This document shows positions 7,167-14,255 of a DNA stretch of 55,125 nt, in pieces. Source of the DNA: Candidatus Bathyarchaeota archaeon. GTDB taxonomy: Archaea; Thermoproteota; Bathyarchaeia; TCS64. Each line of letters starts with the position of its first letter. Position 1 is the stretch's first letter. The position numbers were made by a program, and so were the translations under genes. The stretch covers positions 1 through 55,125 of the forward strand of contig JADHWN010000012.1 of NCBI GenBank assembly GCA_016783455.1, in the 5' to 3' direction. Below the pieces are notes generated by a model. That model was given only the letters and a program-made list of their open reading frames with translations. It was not told the origin of the DNA and ran no database searches.

Positions 7167-8777
7167 TTATGCTTCTACGGCTGCAACCTCGCTCTTTCTT
7201 GACATGTAGTAGGCGATGGCGTATCCGATAACCGCACCGACCACTAACCCGCCACCAAGCCCCATGTATAGGTTGTTCTGTGTCTGTGCCTTTACTTCAT
7301 CTAGCTGAGCCTCGTACTGGGCGATCAACGCCTCACGTTCACTCCTCAACTGAGTGGACAGCTCAGTTCTGGCTGCTGCCGCCAGACCCGTAGCGCTGTC
7401 ATATTTCTCCAGTGCGAACGTGTGCCATTCGGAGATGTACTCGTTCCTGATCTCTGCGTCGCTCCAATCCTCCGCAGCAGCTAGGGCCTCTGCAGATGAC
7501 AGGGGCACCTCTCCAAGCTTGTCCTTGGCCGCCTCTATGTTCATTGATGTGATCCCAGCTTCTTCGAGGGTGCTCTCGGTAGCGATAATATCGACCCAAG
7601 CAGCTACCAAGTCCTCGTGGCTGTCAATTACCATTGAGCCGAAGAGGTCGTTTACGAATGAATAGCGTATTGAACCCAAGTCAGCATCGTAGTCCAGTGA
7701 GGACTCCACTTCAAAGGGGTTGATGGGCACGACTGTGATATCCGCAAGTTCATCGAAAAGGCTCGGTATCACGCACATACGTCCAAGCAGGTAATCCGTT
7801 GGTCCACCTTCGGCACCCACATCGAGCATCCAGAGTTTCTGTCCAGCTTCAGACAGCGCGTATTCCACGAATCTCTGTGCAACCTCCAGGTTTGGTGCCC
7901 CCTTGAGGATAGCGATGCTGTCCGGGTTGATCACCGTCAGCCCCGAAGGCATGACGTAGCCGATCTTATCGGCCCCAACCTTTGAGACCTCGGACCATGC
8001 GTAGAAGTCGATGGCTAGTCCATATGCGACGTCTCCGGCACCTACAGATTTAGGAACTGCACTTGAGCTTGAGGGGAAGCTCTTGATGTTGGCGCCCATT
8101 AAAGTCGCCAGCTTCACACCTTCCTCCCAGCCATATGCCTGCAGAATGATCTCGTACATCATGTGAGTGCTGCCACTGTGACGTGGATCTGCGGAACCTA
8201 CCCAGCCCTTGAGCTGCGGATCCGTCAGATCCTCCCAGGTCTCTGGCACGGGTAATCCCTCCAACTCAAGCAACGCCTTATTGTAGATGATGCCGAAGCC
8301 GGAGAGAGCAGAACCGTACCACGTGTAATCAGGATCATACATGGGTACACCAGCTATAGTCGCAGGTATCTTGCTTAGGACCGCCTCGCTGACCTCATAT
8401 GCTTGAAATTGTCCTTTTTCCTTTGCGGCTATGAATGGGTCGACGCCACCGCCCCAGAAAACATCTATGCCGATACTTTCTGGAGTTGCTTCAAAGGCAG
8501 AGTCAACATACTTGATAACATCTGAAGTACCACCGACATCGAGCCATTGGATATTGACTATATCACCGAATGTCTCAAGGTAGTAGGCTTCGAAGGCAGC
8601 TTCATACTCTTTTCTGATGCCTTCCCAGTGAGGGGTTATGATAACTAGATCAACATCGGGGTTCGCTTGTACTATGCCGACGACTCCCGACACTGCGAGT
8701 GTCGTCGTCAACAGCATACATAGGATGAATACTTCTTTCTTTTTCACTTCCGTTTTCCTCCATTGACTATTAGTCAA
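7167..8777 (-). CDS. Membrane-anchored ABC solute-binding protein, Fe3+-type
   Basis: The 536-aa protein has an N-terminal hydrophobic segment (about residues 16-38), then a type 2 periplasmic-binding fold (about 40-370, with 'DLVIITPHWEGIRKEYEAAF', 'VPETWEDLTDP' and 'GWVGSADPRHSGSTHMMYEI') resembling FbpA/Fe3+ and related binding proteins. The C-terminal region has a coiled coil (about 455-500) and a membrane segment 'LGGGLVVGAVIGYAIAYYMS' with a basic cytoplasmic tail, so the receptor is tethered at both ends. It is the first gene of the importer operon. A 17-bp perfect palindrome sits just upstream, probably overlapping the transcription start. Confidence 0.88.
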   Translation of the reverse strand: MTNSQWRKTEVKKKEVFILCMLLTTTLAVSGVVGIVQANPDVDLVIITPHWEGIRKEYEAAFEAYYLETFGDIVNIQWLDVGGTSDVIKYVDSAFEATPESIGIDVFWGGGVDPFIAAKEKGQFQAYEVSEAVLSKIPATIAGVPMYDPDYTWYGSALSGFGIIYNKALLELEGLPVPETWEDLTDPQLKGWVGSADPRHSGSTHMMYEIILQAYGWEEGVKLATLMGANIKSFPSSSSAVPKSVGAGDVAYGLAIDFYAWSEVSKVGADKIGYVMPSGLTVINPDSIAILKGAPNLEVAQRFVEYALSEAGQKLWMLDVGAEGGPTDYLLGRMCVIPSLFDELADITVVPINPFEVESSLDYDADLGSIRYSFVNDLFGSMVIDSHEDLVAAWVDIIATESTLEEAGITSMNIEAAKDKLGEVPLSSAEALAAAEDWSDAEIRNEYISEWHTFALEKYDSATGLAAAARTELSTQLRSEREALIAQYEAQLDEVKAQTQNNLYMGLGGGLVVGAVIGYAIAYYMSRKSEVAAVEA

Positions 8778-8778
8778 C

Positions 8779-8795
8779 CTAAGCTCCTAGCTTAG
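8779..8795. promoter_or_regulatory. Operator palindrome upstream of the ABC importer operon
   Basis: CTAAGCT-CCT-AGCTTAG is a perfect 7-bp inverted repeat with a 3-bp centre, 2 nt upstream of the binding-protein start. A TATA-like GGTTAATAGG lies just beyond it (about 8799-8810), so a bound repressor would cover the transcription start. The regulator is unknown; a metal-dependent (DtxR-type) repressor is a guess from the transporter class. Confidence 0.55.
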
Positions 8796-9082
8796 AACCT
8801 ATTAACCTTTTTTCGTAGACATGTGATGCAAGAGGGGCCCTCCAGAATTTCTTCTGTAAATAATAGCGATGTAATACCGCTAACCATTCCATAAACTACA
8901 TTATTAAATCATATTCCGAACTCACGGGAGTGAAGGGCCCGTGTACTACCCGTGCAACCGACGGTGGCACTATCACTCGCGACGTCCACAGGCCGCATGG
9001 GGGTACGCCCTTTGCGCGTGCACAAAATATTGTAACAAGATCTACAGTACCGACTGGGTTACGATGAGTCTTATCCTGAAGC
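8796..9082. other. Intergenic region between trmO 3' end and importer promoter
   Basis: About 290 nt without a supported gene. It holds the importer TATA region at its left end. An 84-codon open frame starts at 8941, but it has very high Cys/Arg/Pro content and no Shine-Dalgarno site, so I do not accept it. A GC-rich segment near 8935-9030 could fold, but I see no recognisable RNA family. Confidence 0.4.
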
Positions 9083-9502
9083 CTAAAGATGCCTCATGTA
9101 ACCCGGGACCTCTGCCTCCGGCACGCTGTCGCTGTCTGGGTTGTAGGGCTTCAGGTCGACTATCGGGGAACCCTCGAGGGCGTCCAAGCCACTGACCATG
9201 AGTTTGCATCCATCTATCCTCTCAAGCTTCACGACCGTCACTCCTATCGGATTCGGTCTAGAAGGGCTCCGACACGCGAAGACCCCGGTGAGCGGCGCCC
9301 CCTCGTGTCTGGGAGGGGTGACCTGGAGCGTCTTCCTGTGTTCAGGGTTATCGCGCAGGTGAAACCAGTAGAGCACGATCAGGTGTGAGTACCTCTCTAT
9401 TCCCAGAAGGGCTGGACAGAATTCAGTAAATATCCTGAGAGTTGAGGTCTCGCCCGTAGACTCAACTGTCCCCATGAACATGACATTTCCACGATCTACC
9501 AT
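9083..9502 (-). CDS. trmO: TrmO/TsaA-family tRNA (t6A37) N6-methyltransferase
   Basis: The compact single-domain beta-barrel protein carries the family hallmarks. 'GIERYSHLIVLYWFH' is the SAM-binding strand and loop, 'RSPSRPNPIGVTVVKL' is the signature loop, and 'LDALEGSPIVDLKPYNPDSD' is the conserved C-terminal strand. Members methylate N6-threonylcarbamoyladenosine at position 37 of ANN-decoding tRNAs. I chose ATG at 9500-9502, giving MVDRGNVMFMGTVEST; an upstream TTG at 9518-9520 would add six residues. A TATA-like ATTATAAATG lies at about 9533-9545. It is expressed divergently from the small prodomain-like gene. Confidence 0.85.
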   Translation of the reverse strand: MVDRGNVMFMGTVESTGETSTLRIFTEFCPALLGIERYSHLIVLYWFHLRDNPEHRKTLQVTPPRHEGAPLTGVFACRSPSRPNPIGVTVVKLERIDGCKLMVSGLDALEGSPIVDLKPYNPDSDSVPEAEVPGYMRHL

Positions 9503-9733
9503 TGCTCTCCTCAAATACAATTCATTGAATTCATTTATAATAATCCCCAGCTCCGACCAAGCATACGGCGAATCTGATAACTAACTGAAAAAATTGCGTT
9601 ATTTTACGTATATAATTAGAAAAAAAGGACTTTTTTAGTAATGGGTTTTAAAACATCTTATTCTTCTCATATATCACGTAAAAAAGATATAATATTTATC
9701 TAGGACCCCTTTCTAAGGTTCAATGGTGGTTTC

Positions 9734-9916
9734 TTGTCAGAGGATCTAAAAAAAACGAAGGAAGCCATAAGGAAGAAGGGGGCCAAGTGGAAGGCTGATG
9801 ACACGAGCATGTCAGAGCTCACACCTGAAGAGAGGGGAAAGCGTTTAGGCCTGCTGCCTTCTGAGGACGAGCTTGAGGAGTCTAAGAAAAAGGGCCTTCG
9901 AAAGGATAACGAATAG
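9734..9916 (+). CDS. Stand-alone cysteine-peptidase prodomain-like protein (candidate inhibitor)
   Basis: The 60-aa protein starts at TTG 9734 with GGTGGT 4 nt upstream and a TATA-like TATTTAT at about 9691. It aligns along most of its length with the first ~55 residues of the papain-like peptidase encoded at 10407-11537. Shared blocks are KGAKW, then a threonine/serine-rich loop, 'LTPEERGKRLGLLP' versus 'LSTEEKAQRLGLLP', and a Gly-Leu pair after them. Having no catalytic domain, it is comparable in concept to free papain-prodomain inhibitors (crammer, CTLA-2); that role is inference. It converges on the peptidase operon from its own promoter. Confidence 0.75.
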   Translation: MSEDLKKTKEAIRKKGAKWKADDTSMSELTPEERGKRLGLLPSEDELEESKKKGLRKDNE

Positions 9917-10003
9917 CTCCGACTTAGATGGGTGCGGAGCCAACATTATTCTCAGGTGATTCTGGGTCCCCGTTATTAGAAAAAAGGTGGAGAGATTGGG
10001 AGG

Positions 10004-10396
10004 CTAGTACTTCTTCCAGCATCTGACGAAGTTTATCGTGTTGTTAGACCACCAGACGTCCAGTCTGTCGGCCTCCATGACCACCTTAGCTATCCCGGTT
10101 ACCTGGGCTTCGTTGATGTTCCTGCCCCTCCAGCTGCCCCCGACGTAGGCCCAAAGCCGCCGAACCGCAGATGTGAAAACGTAGTCCACTAGGGCGTGTG
10201 TTGCGGTTCCGCTCTGGGCGGCTGAGATGCCCAGCACCTGGACGAGCTCCGGTTCCTTACCGTAGGCTTCCACTGACGCCTGCGCCAGCTCCGCTTCCAT
10301 GGGAACCTGTGCTACTGGTATCATACCTGCCTCCATGGACGCGTAGAGTTTCTGCGCCTCCTCCTCAAGCTCCTTGAATATCTTCTCCTCACTCAT
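10004..10396 (-). CDS. Protein sharing the C-terminal module of the adjacent papain-like peptidase
   Basis: The 130-aa protein has an N-terminal half that is helical and acidic ('EEKIFKELEEEAQKLYASME'). Residues 64-130 match the last ~65 residues of the upstream peptidase: 'THALVDYVFTSAVRRLWAYV' against 'SHLLVDYSFTSGARTLWAYA', then W-R, 'AKVVMEADRLDVWW' against 'AKLLMEASKIWVCW', and a shared basic end. The module is small, aromatic-rich and probably beta-rich. I know of no assigned function; recruitment or ligand binding is a guess. The gene follows the peptidase gene by 10 nt and is probably co-transcribed. Confidence 0.75.
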   Translation of the reverse strand: MSEEKIFKELEEEAQKLYASMEAGMIPVAQVPMEAELAQASVEAYGKEPELVQVLGISAAQSGTATHALVDYVFTSAVRRLWAYVGGSWRGRNINEAQVTGIAKVVMEADRLDVWWSNNTINFVRCWKKY

Positions 10397-10406
10397 GCTC
10401 TATCAC

Positions 10407-11537
10407 CTACTTCACGGCCCTCGCGAAGGTCATCTCACCGTCCTTCCAGCAGACCCAGATCTTGCTGGCCTCCATGAGCAGCTTCGCTATGCTGTTCACC
10501 TGCGACTCCGTTATTCTCCTGTATCTCCACTTGTTTCCAGCGTACGCCCAGAGGGTTCTTGCCCCCGACGTGAAGGAGTAGTCCACCAGCAGGTGGCTGG
10601 CCCAGCCGCATCCAGAGGGCTTCGGGACGACCATGTTCCACATACCAAAGATGTCCTTTATGCCACACTGACCGTACTTTATCCTGAACCAGCCTCGTTC
10701 ACCGGCATAGGCCTCTCCCCAGCCCTTGCCCCAGCTGTTCTTACATATCCAGCACTCGTTCTGGTCGTCGTAGCCCACGACGGCCACGCAGTGGTAGCCG
10801 GCTAGGCCGCCGCTGACATGCTCGTAGATGCCGCCGGAGTAGCTGAAGAAGTCCTGATAGACCGCCATGCCTGTGATCTGGGGGCCGTTGTCGATGAGGT
10901 TCCTCTTCATCTGCTCCACGTCCTTGGTGTTGGTCCAGCTCGGGATCTTCGTGTGGCCTATCCGTGACATCCAGTCGGAGCACGTCGTGCAGGACTTTGT
11001 GCTCAGGCCGTGTGCGTATGGGAAGCAGGCCTCGTCTGGCACCCCGTTGGCCTTGAGGTAGTTGCAGGCGTGGTTCATGTGCCATCCGTTGCAGCTCCCG
11101 CCGCCACAGAACTGGAGGTGGGCCTCGGAGAGGTCGATGTTCTTGTTCGGGTCGTTGTAGCATCTCCTCCGAAGGAGGGTATCCAGGGCTGCGATGGTTC
11201 CGAAGGCCACGCATGAGCCACAGCTACCTTGGTCCTTGATGGAGGTCGTCCAGTTTACGCCGCTCACGTTCCTCCAGTCGATCTTCGAGGGGAGCCCCGC
11301 GGAGCCGGGGTTGGAGGTTTTACTAGTCTTCTTGGAGCTGCTTTTATTGGTTAGAGGTTTGTCGAGGCCTAGTTCCGTTGCGAGGCTCGTCTCCATCTCC
11401 GTGGGGAGCAGCCCGAGCCTCTGGGCCTTCTCCTCTGTGGAGAGCAGCGTGAGGGTGGTCTCCTCTGGAGTCCATTTTGCGCCTTTGTCTTTTACTGCTG
11501 ATTTCAGTGTCTCTAGGGAAATTTCCTCTTGGTCCAT
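10407..11537 (-). CDS. Papain-like (C1A) cysteine peptidase with N- and C-terminal accessory modules
   Basis: The 376-aa protein has three parts. Residues 1-58 form a prodomain-like module ('KDKGAKWTPEETTL', 'RLGLLP'). A Ser/Lys-rich linker follows. The C1A catalytic domain starts at about 85 with 'LPSKIDWRNVSGVNWTTSIK'. The triad is intact: Cys109 in DQGSCGSCVAFG, His249 in 'GLAGYHCVAVVGYDD' and Asn267 in CKNSWGKGWGE; Gln103 can form the oxyanion hole. Residues about 312-376 are the module also found in the next gene. There is no signal peptide, so the enzyme is probably cytosolic unless exported another way. The catalytic core has many Cys residues and likely disulfides or metal sites. Confidence 0.9.
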   Translation of the reverse strand: MDQEEISLETLKSAVKDKGAKWTPEETTLTLLSTEEKAQRLGLLPTEMETSLATELGLDKPLTNKSSSKKTSKTSNPGSAGLPSKIDWRNVSGVNWTTSIKDQGSCGSCVAFGTIAALDTLLRRRCYNDPNKNIDLSEAHLQFCGGGSCNGWHMNHACNYLKANGVPDEACFPYAHGLSTKSCTTCSDWMSRIGHTKIPSWTNTKDVEQMKRNLIDNGPQITGMAVYQDFFSYSGGIYEHVSGGLAGYHCVAVVGYDDQNECWICKNSWGKGWGEAYAGERGWFRIKYGQCGIKDIFGMWNMVVPKPSGCGWASHLLVDYSFTSGARTLWAYAGNKWRYRRITESQVNSIAKLLMEASKIWVCWKDGEMTFARAVK

Positions 11538-11674
11538 GTAGTTTTAGAATAAATCAAATGTTCAGATAGCTTCGTTGTAACCGTTACAGGCCTCCGTATT
11601 CTACATGGACGTTATATAATGTGCCCACAGGAGAGGGATGGTTTAAGAAATATCTGGAGGGAGGTCTTGGGACC

Positions 11675-12802
11675 TCACTTAAGGAAGTAGTCGTCCAGTA
11701 CGTCCTTGGCCTTCTCCCTCTTCTCCTGGAAGTCGACCAGGAAGCGGCCTATGACCTTCGCCAGCCTCGCCTTGCAGTCTCCGCAGATGAGGGCCCCGGA
11801 CCTGCAATCGTTCTCCAGTTCCACCAGTCTGCCGTCGTCCTCCTCGAACAGGAAGTAGTAGTAGGCGTAGATGCTGCAGATGGTGGGGTCTCCCCCCTTC
11901 TCCCTCTGCTCCCTCACGGTGGGCTGACCGCCCGTGAACGCGCCCATGATCTTATTCTCAGCCACCTCCGGGGGATCTTTCGTGAAGATTGCCGTCTCAG
12001 GCTGACTCGCCGACATCTTTCCACCCTGGCCTAGACCCGGGAGGAACTTGGCGTGGATCTGGGCTGGCTTTGAGTAGCCCAGCTTCTCGGCGATGTCTCT
12101 GGTCATCCTCCAGTAGGGGTCCTGGTCGATGGCGGCGGGGATGAGGCAGGGGATGTTGGCGCCCTCCCTCTCCGACTGGAGGAAGCAGGTCATGGCCTGC
12201 ATCGCCGGGTACCAGATCATGCCGATGTTGTCGCTGTCCTTGAAGCCGAATACGGCCTTCGCTGTGCTGTACGTGACCCTCTTCGCCACATTGAGGGCGA
12301 TCTTGTACAGATGGCTGATGTCCTCGGTGTCGCTGAATATGTGTGTCTTCTCGGCGTCGAAGCCGCAGGCGATGACGTCCAGGGCGTTGTCGTAGCCGTT
12401 AGCCACGGTCTGCTCCAGCGTCAGGTTGTAGGGGAACACGAACTTTTCGTCGTCCGTCATCTGGAAGTAGAGGTCTGCGTCGAATGCGTCCTGCAGGTAC
12501 TTGGTGAAGAACCATGGCAGCATGTGGCCCAGGTGGACGTTGCCCGACGGGCCTCGGCCTGTGTAGAGCCCCACCTTCTTCCCTTTTTCATATTCATCGA
12601 GCCACCAGTCGACATCCCTGTGGCTCAGGTAGATCCCGCGCCTCAGCTGCAGGTGCTTGAAGCCGGCCTGTTTAGCTATTCTCTCAGGGATGTCGGGCGT
12701 CATTCGCTGGACCCCGAACTGCTCTATCAGCCTGTCGTAGTCCATGTCCCCGGAGACATCCCAGGGGGTGACGACCATCTCTTCCTTTTTTTCTTTGCTC
12801 AT
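11675..12802 (-). CDS. trpS: Tryptophanyl-tRNA synthetase, archaeal/eukaryal type
   Basis: The 375-aa class Ic synthetase charges tRNA-Trp. The HIGH equivalent is PSGNVHLGHMLPW (residues about 84-96) and the KMSKS loop is GGKMSASQPETA. The N-terminal 'VTPWDVSGDMDYDRLIEQFG' and 'DADLYFQMTDDEKFVF' are typical of the archaeal/eukaryal subfamily, which extends past the bacterial length. The start ATG has GAGGAG about 8 nt upstream. A 137-nt stretch separates it from a 13-codon leader ORF containing one Trp codon (12939-12980), which suggests control by Trp-tRNA availability. A 64-codon frame overlapping the leader ends in ATGA with the trpS start. Confidence 0.95.
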   Translation of the reverse strand: MSKEKKEEMVVTPWDVSGDMDYDRLIEQFGVQRMTPDIPERIAKQAGFKHLQLRRGIYLSHRDVDWWLDEYEKGKKVGLYTGRGPSGNVHLGHMLPWFFTKYLQDAFDADLYFQMTDDEKFVFPYNLTLEQTVANGYDNALDVIACGFDAEKTHIFSDTEDISHLYKIALNVAKRVTYSTAKAVFGFKDSDNIGMIWYPAMQAMTCFLQSEREGANIPCLIPAAIDQDPYWRMTRDIAEKLGYSKPAQIHAKFLPGLGQGGKMSASQPETAIFTKDPPEVAENKIMGAFTGGQPTVREQREKGGDPTICSIYAYYYFLFEEDDGRLVELENDCRSGALICGDCKARLAKVIGRFLVDFQEKREKAKDVLDDYFLK

Positions 12803-12932
12803 TTTATATCTCCTCGTTCGGCCTCGGGATCTGGGATTATGGCATCAAGTAGGGTAATGACCGTATAAATTGGGTGCCATCTCTCCCGGTGGAGGCCCTT
12901 TGATTTCTTCTTATAACTAGGATTGATCTCTA

Positions 12933-12946
12933 CCCCTGTCACGGGG
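12933..12946 (-). promoter_or_regulatory. Hairpin holding the stop codon of the trpS leader ORF
   Basis: On the minus strand CCCC (12946-12943), loop G-UGAC-A, then GGGG (12936-12933). The leader's UGA stop is inside the loop. The hairpin at 22112-22131 has the same UGAC loop but a different, still paired stem, which argues that base pairing is conserved. Two to three further C residues allow register slippage. Confidence 0.5.
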
Positions 12947-12980
12947 GGGCTAATATCCAGTCCGAGTGATACACACTCAT
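12939..12980 (-). CDS. Leader peptide upstream of trpS (13 aa, one Trp)
   Basis: ATG at 12978-12980 opens a 13-codon frame, MSVYHSDWILAPP, ending in TGA. AAGGAGG lies directly upstream (1 nt before the ATG, 7 nt before the in-frame GTG codon 3, which may be the real start). A TATA box (13013-13022) places transcription start about 10-15 nt before the leader. The same arrangement and the same residues V-Y-H-S-D-W occur at 22081-22122, with a 21-nt identical core, an equal codon count before and after Trp, and a stop in a hairpin loop. The target gene is tryptophanyl-tRNA synthetase, so a Trp-sensing leader peptide is the natural reading (inference). Confidence 0.6.
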   Translation of the reverse strand: MSVYHSDWILAPP

Positions 12981-13012
12981 GCCTCCTTGGCACATCTGAT
13001 ATCCATGTGCTT

Positions 13013-13022
13013 GTTTTAAAGT
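13013..13022 (-). promoter_or_regulatory. TATA box of the trpS leader transcript
   Basis: On the minus strand ACTTTAAAAC lies 34 nt (counted from TTTAAA) before the leader ATG, so the predicted 5' leader is only about 10 nt. The second leader copy has CCTTTTAAAC at 22031-22040 in an equivalent place. Confidence 0.55.
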
Positions 13023-13054
13023 ATTACCTATCCGGGCTCCATGGGTTTCTGGTC

Positions 13055-13606
13055 TTACTCTGAGAGCTCCTTGGACATCATGACCGCGTCGATGTAGGCT
13101 CCATCTCTTTTTACTGCCTTGGGCCAGGTTCCTACCTCTCGGTATCCCACTTTCTCGTTGACGTGTCTGGCTCTCTTGTTTGTACCGAATACCTCAAGGT
13201 TCAGTATCTCCAGTCCTAGTCGTCTAGATTGGTTCTCCGCCTCTTTCATGAGCTCTGTGCCGATCCCGATCTCTCGGAAACCGTCCTTCAGGGCGATGCC
13301 GAGGACTCCTACGTGCTTTGAGTTCATGTTCCTTTTGGTGACCTCGACCTGGCCCACGAATCTTCCGCCCACCTCCGCGACGACGACCGACATCTCGTCT
13401 TTCTCGAGCCTGGTGAGGAGACGTGCGAGCCAGTCGACCTCTTGCTCTCTTGTCTGCCTTGTATCCATCATTATGTCAGCTCCTTCGTCCACTAGGGCGT
13501 TGATGAATTCGAGCATGTCATCAAGATCGTCCCATTTCGGCGCCCTGAGGGTTACCTCCCTGCCGTCCTTAGCCTTAAATTCTCTGATCATGGTGCCTGC
13601 TTTCAT
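13055..13606 (-). CDS. GNAT-family N-acetyltransferase
   Basis: The 183-aa protein has the GNAT fold. Strand 4 is 'VGVLGIALKDGFREIGIGTE', with the acetyl-CoA pyrophosphate loop R-x-x-G-I-G, followed by helix 3. The end of the motif B region is 'NLEVFGTNKRARHVNEKVGY', giving the usual N..A...Y-x-K-x-GF/Y pattern. The C-terminal 'VGTWPKAVKRDGAYIDAVMM' resembles RimL/SpeG-like members. The acceptor cannot be told from sequence. It is a single-gene minus-strand unit between trpS and the thioredoxin-like gene. Confidence 0.8.
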   Translation of the reverse strand: MKAGTMIREFKAKDGREVTLRAPKWDDLDDMLEFINALVDEGADIMMDTRQTREQEVDWLARLLTRLEKDEMSVVVAEVGGRFVGQVEVTKRNMNSKHVGVLGIALKDGFREIGIGTELMKEAENQSRRLGLEILNLEVFGTNKRARHVNEKVGYREVGTWPKAVKRDGAYIDAVMMSKELSE

Positions 13607-13675
13607 TTTCTCACCCTTTTTCCATCTAGTGATAATTATCGGATATATCAGGAATTAAAGTCCTGCAGGTTGGGT

Positions 13676-14143
13676 CTAACTCTTCTTAAGGATGTCCAGG
13701 AGGGCTTTTTCCAAGGTAATGCCCTCCGGAGGGTTCTCAATTATCTCCCCTAGCTTCTCTCCATCCTTATTGAGGACTATGATGAGGGGAATCTTGATGA
13801 CATTGAATGTCTTGACCTCGGGCGGAGAGGGAGGTATAGCCCACTTCTCGTCAGGGTCCTTGACGTTCCTCATAAGGTGTCCGAACACCCTCACCTCAAG
13901 GCCGGCCTCCTCGCTTATGAGGCCCAGCAAGGGGACATTCCTGAAGCAATCGGGACACCATTCCGCTGAAAATACCACCACAACGGTGCTGCCTATGTAA
14001 GACTTGATCTTCGTTATAGTTTCCCTATTCAGCTTGTACGCGGCTTTCCGCTCTGCGAATCTCGGTGTCTTCTCTTCAGAGGATTTGAGGTATTCGGCGA
14101 CCGATTCGGAGTTTCTCATAATGGCTTCGAGATCGTATCTCAT
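13676..14143 (-). CDS. Thioredoxin-like protein with CPDC active site
   Basis: The 155-aa protein has the active-site strand and helix 'VVVVFSAEWCPDCFRNVPLL', so a CxxC (Cys-Pro-Asp-Cys) motif is intact. The cis-proline region is probably 'FNVIKIPLIIVLNKDGEKLG'. There is no signal peptide, so it is cytosolic. A roughly 50-residue helical N-terminal extension precedes the fold. This size and motif match thioredoxin-family proteins of archaea and Firmicutes that reduce protein disulfides; the partner is unknown. Confidence 0.8.
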   Translation of the reverse strand: MRYDLEAIMRNSESVAEYLKSSEEKTPRFAERKAAYKLNRETITKIKSYIGSTVVVVFSAEWCPDCFRNVPLLGLISEEAGLEVRVFGHLMRNVKDPDEKWAIPPSPPEVKTFNVIKIPLIIVLNKDGEKLGEIIENPPEGITLEKALLDILKKS

Positions 14144-14255
14144 GGGCTTCAGAGAGTCTACCGAACCGGCGCTTATATTCTATTCTGCTTTTTTAGAGGG
14201 TTGACCCAGGATTTAGTAATAATTAGATACGGAAAAAGGGAGGTTCGTGGGTGTT

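Noticed and set aside
8975-8990. Third possible copy of the trp leader core (TATCACTCG at about 8971-8980)
   Set aside because: Only nine bases match, the following codons are not GAC TGG in frame, and no suitable start or target gene follows.
8941-9195. 84-codon plus-strand frame
   Set aside because: Cys/Arg/Pro-rich composition, no ribosome-binding site, and it overlaps trmO antisense.
12799-12993. 64-codon frame upstream of trpS ending in ATGA with the trpS start
   Set aside because: It overlaps the leader ORF in another frame and has no recognisable protein family. Apart from the seven residues imposed by the 21-nt repeat it shares nothing with the frame at 22083. It may be translated after the leader, but I do not call it a gene.
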